From the NCBI RefSeq assembly GCF_036323735.1, contig NC_086034.1:43351439-43415438 (forward strand): a DNA stretch of 64,000 bases, in the 5' to 3' direction. This DNA comes from Rattus norvegicus. Taxonomy: Eukaryota > Chordata > Mammalia > Rodentia > Muridae. Of the stretch, positions 25,038 through 34,878 are shown piece by piece. A model generated the notes under the pieces. That model was not told the DNA's origin. It did no database searches and saw only the letters and a program-made list of their open reading frames with translations. How positions within the stretch are numbered: the stretch's first letter is position 1; the number at the start of each line of letters is the position of its first letter. A program made the position numbers and the translations under genes.

Positions 25038-25562
25038 CTGATAGAAACAAATAATTTATTCTGGACGTCTGTTCACTCTCAGAATATTGTTGTCATGACA
25101 AAATAAATACCCCAAACTATTTATGTATATAACAAAGGTTCACATGTTAAACAGGAACAATATTCGTGTGAGAAGAACACTGTAGCTAACACGGATTCCC
25201 CACTAACTCAAGACTGAATATAAATGCTCTTTAATGTTTTCTGGCTATGCTACCTTCATTTACCCAATGACTAAGAATTGCATGCTTCATCTTCATATTC
25301 ATGTATCTGTGCTCTAATGTATCTAAGCAGAAATATTCTCTTACATCTTTTGTGTTTTGAGTTTATATTGTGCTGAGAAGAATGTTCTCATAAATTCTAA
25401 AACAAACTTGTGTATTTAATTATCAAGGTGATTGTTTTCACAATTCATTTTCAACTGCTTTTTGTATGATACTGGGAACTATAATATTTTGTCAGACTGA
25501 TCTTTTATATTAATAGGTATTCACAATAAGTAGAAGGTATTATATTAAAAAATAAATCACAT

Positions 25563-25745
25563 AACCCAAGTATGATAGTATAGACTTGTATTTGCAACTA
25601 TTTAATGAGATATAGAGGGAAAGACCACAGATTTAATGCCAACCTGGTTAAAAGTTCAAGGTTGGATTGAAGACCTTACTTAGACCCTTCCTGCTTGCCT
25701 AGCAATCACAAGTTTATAGGTCTTGTATCCAATGCTGCAGAATGA
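25563..25745 (+). repeat. Degraded B4-type (ID + B1) SINE
   Basis: Diverged words of a B1-like part (AATGCCAACCTGGTTAAAAG) and an ID-like part (TTGCCTAGCAATCACAAG) occur in the order expected of B4. Boundaries are approximate. Confidence 0.45.
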
Positions 25746-25950
25746 GAGGTTTCAACATGATATAATTTAATGGATAAGTTCATTAAAAATTAATAGATTC
25801 ATTCATACATATAAAGTTGTACTTTCTTTGACATTAAAAATATAAGGAGTGTTGTTATTCAACCTTTAGAAAATAAAATAGTAAGTAACTTAATACTCGA
25901 TAAAGAATATAATCAAAGAAAATTAGTCTACCAATTTGAGAAAGGAGGGC

Positions 25951-26446
25951 TGATACGGTTTGAATGAGAAAGGCCCCCATAGGTTAATATTTTTGAGTAG
26001 TTGGAATGCTGCTGATGAAACTCTTTAGGAAGGATGAGGAGATGTGGCCTGGTTGAATGAGGTATGTCACTAGGAGTGAGCTTGGAGATTTTGAAAGCCT
26101 CTTCCAGTTGCAGTCTCTCCCTCTCCCTTCCCCTCTCCCTCTCTTTCTCCCTCTTTTTCTCCCTCTCCTCCCTCTCTTCCTCTCCTCCTCACTCTCTTCC
26201 TCTCTCCCTCTCTTCTTCTCTTCCTCTCTCCCTCCTCTCCTCTCCCTCCTCTCCTCTCTCTCCTCCCCCCCCTCTCTCTCCCTTCCTCCCTCTGTACCTT
26301 CCTCCTTCTTTCTCTGGCTATGGATCAGATACATGGTCTTAGCTCCTGCTCTAATGCCATGCCGGTCTGCCTTCGGCTACACTCCTTGCCAGGGTTGTCA
26401 TAGACTTTAACCTCCTGGAAAGATGAGCCCCCAAATTAAATTTTAT
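25951..26446 (+). mobile_element. MaLR (ORR1/MT-type) solo LTR
   Basis: Begins TGATACGGTTTGAATGAGAA and GGCCCCCATAGG, and ends near an AATTAAATTTTATG polyadenylation-type region, matching the order of a rodent MaLR LTR of a non-autonomous ERVL-like element. No internal region is visible. The middle has expanded into a 180-bp CT tract. Confidence 0.75.
26118..26305. repeat. Long polypyrimidine (CT-rich) tract
   Basis: About 185 bases of almost pure C/T on the + strand (purine-rich in Gpm6a sense), made of CTCTCC, CCTCTT and similar units. Open frames here, on both strands, are low-complexity artefacts. Confidence 0.9.
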
Positions 26447-26447
26447 G

Positions 26448-26640
26448 TGGCCAGTGAGATGACTCAGTGAGAAAACATACAAACAAATTGCAGCCTGAGA
26501 CTTGAGTTCAAATCCTATGACCCACATGGGACAAAAAGAGAAAACATTTGCCTAAAATGTTGTCTTACCTTTATACATATACTATGGCACACCTGCTACC
26601 TGTCCCCCAGAAACTAATGAATATATTTTAAAACACTTTT
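26448..26640 (+). repeat. tRNA-derived SINE (B2/B3 type)
   Basis: Starts with GCCAGTGAGATGACTCAGTG, then a B-box-like GAGTTCAAATCC and GACCCACATGGGACA, ending in an A-rich tail. It follows the MaLR LTR directly. Confidence 0.7.
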
Positions 26641-26644
26641 CTTT

Positions 26645-26850
26645 CTGTATAAAAATCAGATTCACTTTTATTTTATGTATATGAGTGTTTTGTCTGCATG
26701 TATGTGTTCCATGTGGATGACTGCTGCATAGAGGTCAGAGTAAGGTGTCAGATGGCCTGCTTTAAGCTGCCTTGCGGATGTTAGGAATTGAACCCAGTTC
26801 CTCTGGAAGAGCAACCACCTTAACTGCTGATCCATATCCCCAGATCCATC
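26645..26850 (-). repeat. B3-type SINE
   Basis: Reverse-oriented words ATGAGTGTTTTGTCTGCATG, GGAATTGAACCCAGTTCCTC and GGAAGAGCAACCACCTTAAC identify a B3-type SINE. Confidence 0.8.
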
Positions 26851-26970
26851 TCTTACTATACTGACAATAACATATTATGTAGAAAATGTATGAGGAAAAA
26901 ATTATGCATTCAAGCAAGTAGCATTGCAATTCAACCTGTTAAGTCAATCATTGAGCTGTGAGGGACTTAC

Positions 26971-27036
26971 CATAGCAATAACTGCTGCTCCTGCTCCAGC
27001 AAGGGCCACAATGAACAAGTGGAAGGTCATGTTCAG
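26971..27036 (-). CDS. Gpm6a: Gpm6a coding exon 6
   Basis: 66 bases, 22 codons, phase 0 at both ends, as in the PLP family. It encodes an N-glycosylation sequon (NMT, second residue onward) and most of transmembrane segment 4 (FHLFIVALAGAGAAVIAM). The acceptor is TATTGCAG and the donor GTAAGT. Confidence 0.96.
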
Positions 27037-27577
27037 CTGCAATAGACAAAACAGAACAAAACAAAATGACACACATACACAAGTCAAAGTGAGTCAGTTG
27101 CATAGAGAAGAGAATCTGTGACTAACACTATTGTTATATAAGAAAGACTCAGTAGGTCATTAACAAGAGTGAGCTCTTCACAAGTTGTGTACTTCATCAG
27201 CAATAGCATAGAAATACCCTTCATCTTTCAAATCACTTAAATCAGTACCACTGAACCATCTTAATATAATTTCATTACAATAATGAGGTGCCATTTAAAG
27301 TGATGGATTTTTATAATTTTATAACTATATATTTATGATACATCTTTATAATTTTCAACCTTCATTAAGATGAGTTTCTAGAATATCTTAAGCATTAATA
27401 ATAATTTATTGAAATACAAAAAAATAGTTTTTATACTTGGTCTCCAGTAGCCTGCATAAAACAAGAAGCAAAATAATCTCTGATAGAAAAAAATCAAGAT
27501 ACACTTAATTATAATACATTTGTAAATAGCAAAGTATATGCTCAAATTTTGACACAAGTAGAGTATAAAAGAGTTAC

Positions 27578-27654
27578 CTCAGTAGATTCACACATCCTCA
27601 GGAAGTTCTCAGAGACAGTACAAATTTTCTTTTCCTCTCCAATTGTCACAATCC
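27578..27654 (-). CDS. Gpm6a: Gpm6a coding exon 5
   Basis: 77 bases. The first two complete a Gly codon split with exon 4, followed by 25 codons encoding part of the large extracellular loop (IVTIGEEKKICTVSENFL and onward to ESTE). It includes Cys residues that in this family form extracellular disulfides. The acceptor is TATGTAG and the donor GTAACT. Confidence 0.95.
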
Positions 27655-28371
27655 CTACATTATGTAGAAAATTATAGATTAGCATTTAAGTATCCAAATG
27701 AGTCTTGAGAGAAAATCATTTAGCTGTTCAAACCTCAGCAACTTTCATGTTAAACTGTGATAAGCTGCAATGGAAAAGTTATTATAGTCCACAATAACTG
27801 TGCCTAGAATTATGAATGATGCACAAAACTAACCCAGGAATTTAAACTTTTTTTCTTCTTAAGAGCTGAAATGAATCGATCCACTGGGTTGTTTGAATTT
27901 GATTGTAGCTAGTCCATTGTTTTGGTTCATTAATGTAATGAACCAAATTTAAAATTATCACAAATATTTTTGTGACTATGCCCCAGGCAGGAGTTAAAAG
28001 ACATTGCTAATTCATTCATGCCAATGCTTGCATGTTGAGCTATGGACGGACTACATTAGGATCACCTACAGGATGTATCCAAATACTAACATCTGTAGAC
28101 TGCAACACATCTTTAGCATTGAATCTATGAAATTCAGGTCTGGAGTACTTCAGCAAGCTCACAGGGAAAAAGCTCTGTTATAAATTGCTGGCTTTGCAAG
28201 CTCAATGACATTAAGTTGATCCACCTAATCTCTTAGAAAAACATGGGTATGGTGACACTGAGAAGGTAGAGACCTGGAGCACACAGGCAGGATAGCTTGG
28301 TCTGATTTTGAGGTATCAGAACTGGGAGCAAGGCTGTGGGGGTGGGGGATCTGGAAAATGACCTCAAGGGT

Positions 28372-28530
28372 TTAATAGCCTCCAGTACTATGCATATAGG
28401 AACAGACATAGTCTATCTTCACATTAGTAGTTAATAAATAAGGGCTTTTAATTTTTAAAATAGGTTGTTTATTTTGTGTGTGTGTGTATGTATATATGAT
28501 CTCTGTGTGTGTGTGTGTGTGTGTGTGTGA
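28372..28530. repeat. (TG)n microsatellite region in Gpm6a intron 4
   Basis: Two TG tracts (about 28475-28490 and 28503-28530) with a short interruption. They belong to the 3' end of the adjacent reverse-oriented SINE. Confidence 0.75.
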
Positions 28531-28715
28531 GTATGAGTTTGTGAATGTAAGCTTGCAATGCATGTACCGAAATTTGCACATTGGGATCAGAGGAAAACAT
28601 TGTGGCACTGGCTATATTCTCCTAGATTCTCATGGATTATGATATAGAATTTAGGATGGTAGGCTTTTGTGGTCAGACCTTTCTACCCATTGAGCAATCC
28701 CACCTGCCCTTATCC
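28455..28715 (-). repeat. Degraded B3-like SINE
   Basis: A TG-rich 3' tail is followed by diverged SINE body words, ending in TACCCATTGAGCAATCCCAC, which resembles the reversed tRNA-like head. Confidence 0.45.
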
Positions 28716-28924
28716 CCTAACTTCAGATCTCCTTTTTGGGGCATGGAAGTAGTTTGCATTCATGCTGCCTTTGGTCTTTTTTGGCGTTTGTTTGTTTTTA
28801 CACGTATCCATGAAATGATAACAAATGATAAGTCACATACATTCCAATCTCTAGTCTTTTTGCATGTGATGCCCCTTGCTTTGTATGTGCGTGCATATTC
28901 ACATAGTCTTGTCCTTATTTTACT

Positions 28925-29460
28925 ATTTTAATTAATTCTTTGATAACTTCACATAATGCATTTTGATCATATTCACCCCTCCACCCCATGTCAAAAAGCA
29001 CTACCCACTGAACTTTATGTCCTCATTTATTTCTTAAACTCTAGTATAATTTGTAGTGTCCACATCCTTTGGGGTATGTGGCCATAACTGCCATTTGGAT
29101 ATCTACCAGGTGCCACACCCATAAAGAAAACTTACTCTACATCTTATAGTGGCTTTAAAGTGTAGTTAAGGGTAGATTTCATTCCCATTCTTTCTCTTCA
29201 CACTGTTATCCTGTCCACCTTAAGCTTGCACAAGTATTGCACATGTTATTGCAATTAATGTGAACTCATATATGTAACTGTCCAGTTGTGTCTGGAAAAC
29301 ACAGTACTTTTGTAATAATGCACTGCCTCTGGCTCTGTCAGTCATTCTACTCCCAGAGGTGGTGTGACATAGACAAGGCATGCAGGTCTGGATACTCTGC
29401 AGTATTTTATTTCTGTACATTGGCCAGTTGTGTGTTTCTGTGTTTATCTCCATCTAAAAA
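28925..29460 (-). mobile_element. Old L1 (Lx-type) 3' region, reverse
   Basis: Words such as ATGCATTTTGATCATATTCA, GTGGCCATAACTGCC and CATTGGCCAGTTGTGTGTTT resemble the reversed 3' end of older rodent L1 (Lx). It is diverged and has no open frame. Assignment is by pattern only. Confidence 0.5.
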
Positions 29461-29499
29461 AACAAAAATAAAAACAAAACCAACCAACAAACAAAAAAT

Positions 29500-30290
29500 T
29501 CCCAACAGAGTCATTAATCTACAAGCAGAGCAATGCTATTTAAGACTTTGTAGACATGAACTCACAGGGGCTGTAATGGCATATACAAAGCCTTCAGAAT
29601 ACCAAGCCAGTCAACAACCTCACCATGTAAAGGAAGGGCTCACAAAATTCCACCAATAGGAGCTATCAGTAAGTTTTATTGCTGCTGGTAGAAGGGGAGT
29701 CAGGTTTTTTTGTTGTTTGTTTGTTTGTTTGTTTTGATGTAGTTTCTGATAAGCTACTCATGCCATAGGGGATGACCACATACTCATGCACATAGTAGCA
29801 GCACTTACTAGATTCACTGGGTCTTAAAAAATGTTCATGTTGTCATAGCCACTATAAATTTATGAACACATGCTCTATAGTGTTATAGAAAACACTACAG
29901 CCTTGTAATAATGTACTACTTCTGTATCTTACAGAAGTTGTAACAGTAACATACTACATAAAACCTGCATAATCTCAATAAGACATTGAAAGAGGAGATA
30001 GATGACAAGCTGCATGCCTATCTGAGAAACTATTCCAACTGACAGCTGTTGGCATAGGAAAAGTCAGTTTAGGATGTCATCCTGTTAGGTTGACCATGCT
30101 CTACTAGATGGCTGTACACACAACAGTGTATAGTCAGCACAAAATGAACTAGATGTGTTTAAAAAAACAAGGACATTGATTTGGTTAGCTAGGAAAGGAG
30201 GATAGGTATGAGAGGAATTGAGGAAGGAGGAGACTATGACCAAAGTTAATTGAATGAACTCCTCAAAAGCAATTTTTAAAAGAGAATATG
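29500..30290 (+). mobile_element. Old L1 (Lx-type) 3' region, forward
   Basis: Two forward-oriented segments (about 29640-29840 and 30045-30290) share the Lx 3' UTR pattern, with GGAGCTATCAG..., ATGACCACATACTCATGCAC and AGGAATTGAGGAAGGAGG. They lie head to head with the preceding reverse segment. A (TTTG)n run at about 29706-29735 interrupts the first. Confidence 0.45.
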
Positions 30291-30384
30291 CAGCATGTGT
30301 AAGACCCTTGGGTTCAATCTTTAAAATATCAAGATAAACAAGACAAGGATTATTTTCCTCTTGTTCCTCCTCTCTCCTTTATTC

Positions 30385-30565
30385 TTTAACATTATTTTAT
30401 GTATATGAGTACACTGTAGCTGTATTCATCACAACATCAGAGGGCATCAGACCATTACAGATGGTTGTGAGTCACTATGTGGTTGCTGGGATTTGTAATC
30501 AAGACCTTTGGAAGAGAAGTCAGTGCTTTTAACCATTGAGTCATCTCCTCAGGCTCCTACTGTCA
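30385..30565 (-). repeat. B2 SINE
   Basis: Reverse-oriented B2: TATGAGTACACTGTAGCTGT, then CAGATGGTTGTGAGTCACTA and ACCATTGAGTCATCTCCTCA at the tRNA-derived head. It lies in Gpm6a intron 4 in the sense direction of the gene. Confidence 0.9.
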
Positions 30566-30922
30566 TTATTTTTTTATTATTATTAATAGAAAGTTTTCCT
30601 GTCTCCTCTTAGAGGATAAGGAAGTATGTCTTCCTTGGAGATGTCCCAACTCGATATCTCAATACAGTTAACCATTGATCGGTGAACTAAGGAAATGGAT
30701 ACCTGATTACACTTGAAAGCAGGCTTTGAAATTAAGAAAAGGAAACCTGTTTTGACTTGGTACTTCCAGAAATTCTTATTTTAATTTACAGAATGCCTTG
30801 AACTACATAGTCAGATATATTTATCTCTGAGTTAATGTATATATTGTCTCCAAAGCCATTTACAGTATTTCAAAGGCAGCTAGTCAAAGTGATTTTTACT
30901 TTGAAACCTACTATCTACCTAC

Positions 30923-31076
30923 CAAACTGACGAAGGTCCAAGCAGAGATTTGCTCCCTCCACGAGTGTAGTATTCCGGCAGATGGTCCACACGTTGAAAT
31001 ACATGTACACTGGCAGTGAGGTAAAAGCTGTGACTCCCAGCCAGGCCAACATGAAGAGGTATGTCAGCATGATAAA
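30923..31076 (-). CDS. Gpm6a: Gpm6a coding exon 4
   Basis: 154 bases: 51 codons plus the first base of a split Gly codon. It encodes transmembrane segment 3 (FIMLTYLFMLAWLGVTAF) and the first part of the large extracellular loop, with an N-glycosylation sequon (NTT in ICRNTTLVEG) and family Cys residues (C in TICRN, C in ANLCLD). The acceptor is CTGCTGCAG and the donor GTAGGT. Open translation continuing past 31076 reads into intron and is not coding. Confidence 0.97.
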
Positions 31077-31552
31077 CTGCAGCAGGGGAAAGGCCGAGAA
31101 AGAATACATGAAAGCTACTGCAAAATGAAGATTGAGATAAGACTCAATCTTCAAAGCACACACTACTTTTAGAAACATGGTACATAAATGCTCAAAAGAA
31201 CATTATTAGGAATTATAATATGAAAATTAGAGAATTTTCCTCATAAAATACTTCATGAGAATTGAGATGTAAAAATACTTATGTTCCTTTGTATTAATGA
31301 ATTATTTATTCTTGGTTTCTTGTTCAGTACACTGATAGACGGATCTCATGGTATTTTGTGACATGAGGACCAATTTCTAAGCTTTGTTGGCCTGTCAACT
31401 CATCTCTTTCACAAAAAAAGTTGAAAATATCTGCTAAGCATCAGAGCATGTTCTGAATGGTAATGTCTCTTCAACTCTAACTCCAATGTACTGCCTGAAA
31501 CATTGCACATCACCTTCTAACATAGTTCAAATATAAAATACAAAGATCTATT

Positions 31553-31566
31553 CTTACTTAATATTT
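31553..31566. repeat. Target-site duplication, left copy
   Basis: CTTACTTAATATTT, identical to 34865-34878. It marks the 3' (A-tail) side of the U6-L1 insertion. Confidence 0.93.
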
Positions 31567-34500
31567 TTTTCATCTTTATTAACTTGGGTATTTCTTATTT
31601 ACATTTCGATTGTTATTCCTTTTCCCAGTTGCCAGACCAACATCCCCCTAACCCATCCCCCACCCCTTCACTATGGGTGTTTCCCTCCCCATGCTCCCCC
31701 AATTACCACCTTACCCCAACAATCACGTTCACTGTGGGGTTCAGTCTTGGCAGGACCAAGGGCTTCCCCTTCCACTGGTGCTCTTACTAGGCTATTCATT
31801 GCTACCTATGAGGTTGGAGGCCAGGGTCAGTCTATGTATAGTCTTTGGGTAGTGGCTTAGTCCCTGGAAGCTCTGGTTGCTTGGCATTGTTGTTCATATG
31901 GGGTCTCAAGCCCCTTCAGGCTCTTCCAGGCCTTTCTCTGATTCCTTCAACGGGGGTCCTATTCTCAGTTCAGTGGTTTGCTGCTGGCATTCGCCTATGT
32001 ATTTGCTGTATTCTGGCTGTGTCTCTCAGGAGAGATCTACCTCCGGTTCCTGTCAAACTGCACTTCTTTGCTTCATCCATTTTATCAAGTTTGGTGGCAG
32101 TATATGTATGGGCCACATATGGGGCAGGCTCTAAATTGGTGTTCCTTTTGCCTGTGTTCTAAACTTTGCCTCCCTATCCCCTCCCAAGGGTATTCTTATT
32201 CCCCTTTTAAAGAAGGAGTGAAGCATTCACATTTTGGTCATCCATCTTGAGTTTCATGTGTTCTAGGCATCTAGGGTAATTCGAGCATTTAGGCTAATAT
32301 CCACTTATCAATGAGTGCATACCATGTGTGTTTTTCTCTGATTGGGTTACCCCATTCAGGATGCTATTTTCTAGTTCCATCCATTTGCCTATGAATTTCA
32401 TGAAGTAATTGTTTTTGATAGCTGAGAAATATTCCATTGTGTAGATGTACCACATTTTTTGTATCCACTCCTCTGTTGAAGGGCATCTGGGTTCTTTCCA
32501 GCTTCTGAACATAATGGAGCATGTGTCTTTGTTGTATGTTGGGGCACCTTTTGGGTATATGCCCAAGAGAGGTATAACTGGATCCTCAGGTAGTTCAGTG
32601 TCCAATTTTCTGAGGAACCTCCAGACTGATTTCCAGAATGGTTGTATCAGTCTACAATCCCTCCAACAATGGAGGAGTGTTCCTCTTTCTCCACATCCTC
32701 GCCAGCATTTGCTGTCACCTGAGATTGATCTTAGCCATTCTCACTGGTGTGAGGTGAAATCTCAGGGTTGTTTTGATTTGCATTTCCCTTATGACTAAAG
32801 ATGTTGAACATTTCTTTAGGTGTTTCTCAGCCATTTGGCATTCCTCAGCTGTGAATTCTTTGTTTAGTTCTGAACCCCGTTTTTTAATAGGGTTATTTGT
32901 CTCCCTGCAGTCTAACTTCTTGAGTTCTTTGTATATTTTAGATACAAGCCCTCTATTTGTTGTAGGATTGGTAAAGATGTTTTCCAAATCTGTTGGTTGC
33001 CGTTTTGTCCTAACAACAGTGTCCTTTGCCTTACAGAAGCTTTGCAGTTTTATGAGATCCCATTTGTCGATTCTTGATCATAGGGCATAAGCCATTGGTG
33101 TTTTGTTCAGGAAATTTCTCCATTGCCCATGTGTTCGAGATGCTTCCCCGCTTTTTCTTCTATCAGTTTGAGTGTATTTGTTTTGGTGTGGAGATCCTTG
33201 ATTCACTTGGACTTAAGCTATCTACAGGGTGATAAGCATGGATAGATCTGCATTCTTCTACATGCTGACCTCCAGTTGAACCAACACAATTAGTTGAAAA
33301 TGCTATCTTTTTTCCATGGGATGGTTGTGGCTCCTTTGTCAAAAATCAAGTGCCCATAGGTGTGTGGGTTCATTTCTGGGCCTTCAATTCTATTCCACTG
33401 GTCTATCTGTCTGTCTCTGTACCAATACCATGCAGTTTTTATCACTATTGCCCTGCTTGTGTTCAGGGATAGTGATTCCCTCAGAAGTCCTTTTATTGTT
33501 AAGGATAGTTTTAGCTATCCTGGGTTTTTTGTTATTCCAGATGAATTTGCAAATTGTTCTGTCTCACTCTCTGAAGAATTGGATTGGTATTTTGATGGGG
33601 ATTGCATTGAATTTGTAGATCACTTTTGGTAAAATGGCCATTTTTTACTATGTTAATCCTGCCAATCCATGAACATGGGAGATCTTTCCATCTTCTGAGG
33701 TCTTCTTCAACTTCTTTCTTCAGAGGCTTGAAATTCTTATCTTACAGATCTTTTACTTGCTTGGTTAAAGTCATACTGAGGTATGTTATATTATTTTGGA
33801 CTATTATGAAGGGTGTCGTTTCCCTAATTTCTTTCTTGGCTTGTTTCTCTTTTGTCTAGAAGAAGGCTACTGATTTATTTGAGTTAATTTTGTACCCAGC
33901 CACTTTGCTGGAGGTGTTTTTTAGGTTTAGTAGTTCTCTGGTGGAACTTTTGGGATCGCTTAAATATACTATCATATCATCTGCAAATAGTGATACTTCG
34001 ACTTCTTCTCTTCTAATCTATATCCCCTTGATCTCCTTTTTTTTCTGATTGCTCTGGCTAGAAATTCAAGAACTAAATTGAATAAGTAGGGAGAGGACAG
34101 CCTTGTCTAGTCCCTGATTTTAGTGGGATTTCTTCAAGTTTCTCTCCATTTAGTTTAATGTTAGCAACTGGTTTGCTGTATATGGCTTTTACTATGTTTA
34201 GGTATGGGCCTTGAATTCCTATTCTTTCCAGGACTTTTATCATGAAGGGGTGTTGAATTTTGTCAAAACACTCTGAGGTGTTTTTCCTGTAGGCAGCAGA
34301 ATGCAGGGTCCTCGTTGCGTATCCAGTTTGTTAATCTATGTCTTTTCTTTGGAGATTTGAGACCATTGATATTGAGAGATATTAAGGAATATTGATTATT
34401 GCTTCTTTGTTATATTCATATTTGGATGTGAGTTTATGTTTGTGTGCTTTTTTTAGCTTTGTTTTGTTGCCAAGACGATTAGTTTCTTGCTTTTTCTAGG

Positions 34501-34758
34501 GTGTAGCTTGCCTCCTTATGTTGGGCTTTACCATTTATTATCCTTGGTATGGCTGGATTTGTAGAAAGATATTGTGTAAATTTGGTTTTGTCATGGAATA
34601 TCTTGGTTTCTCCATTTATGTTGAGAGTTTTGCAGGATACAGTAACCTGGGCTGGTATTTGTGTTCTCTAGTGTCTGTATGACATCTGTCCAGGATCTTC
34701 TGGCTTTCATAGTCTTTGGTAAGAAGTCTGGTGTGATTCTGATAGGTCTTTTATATGT
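31567..34758 (-). mobile_element. L1 part of a U6-L1 chimeric insertion, internally deleted
   Basis: A reverse-oriented rat L1: A-tail and 3' UTR (31567-32260), the ORF2 C-terminal and later reverse transcriptase region (to about 34273), then a jump to the start of ORF2 and the end of ORF1 (34274-34758). Most of the endonuclease and the first part of the reverse transcriptase are missing. ORF2 is also broken by several frameshifts (for example open blocks 32294-32605, 32715-32987 in different frames). The 5' end joins the U6 sequence directly. A 14-bp target-site duplication encloses the whole. Confidence 0.94.
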
Positions 34759-34864
34759 AAAAATATGGAATGTTTCACGAATTTGCATGTCATCCTTGCA
34801 CAGGGGCCATGTATCATTCTCTGTATCATTCCAATTTTAGTCTATGTGCTGCCGAAGCAAGCAC
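34759..34864 (-). pseudogene. U6 snRNA retropseudogene fused to L1
   Basis: Read on the - strand, 106 bases match U6 spliceosomal snRNA from its first base (GTGCTTGCTTCGGCAGCAC) to its terminal T-run (CATTCCATATTTTT), with scattered substitutions. It is a complete but diverged copy, lying immediately 5' of the L1. It shares one target-site duplication with the L1, so both arrived together, most simply by L1 reverse transcriptase switching template from L1 RNA to U6 RNA. Without a U6 promoter upstream it is not expected to be a working gene. Confidence 0.96.
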
Positions 34865-34878
34865 CTTACTTAATATTT
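34865..34878. repeat. Target-site duplication, right copy
   Basis: The second copy of CTTACTTAATATTT abuts the first base of U6. On the - strand, the implied nick is TATT/AAAT, close to the L1 endonuclease preference. Confidence 0.93.

Larger units (their letters stand above)
25038..26970 (-). other. Gpm6a: Gpm6a intron 6
   Basis: Bounded by GTAAGT (donor, after 26971) and TATCAG (acceptor, before 25037). It contains a degraded B4-like SINE, a MaLR LTR with an expanded CT tract, and two tRNA-derived SINEs back to back. Confidence 0.9.

Noticed and set aside
25984..26410. Arg/Glu-rich (-) and Leu/Ser/Pro-rich (+) open frames
   Set aside because: Both come from the polypyrimidine tract inside a MaLR LTR, not from a gene.
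34759..34864. Functional U6 snRNA gene
   Set aside because: It has scattered substitutions, is bounded directly by a target-site duplication, and has no upstream TATA or PSE promoter of its own. It arrived with an L1.
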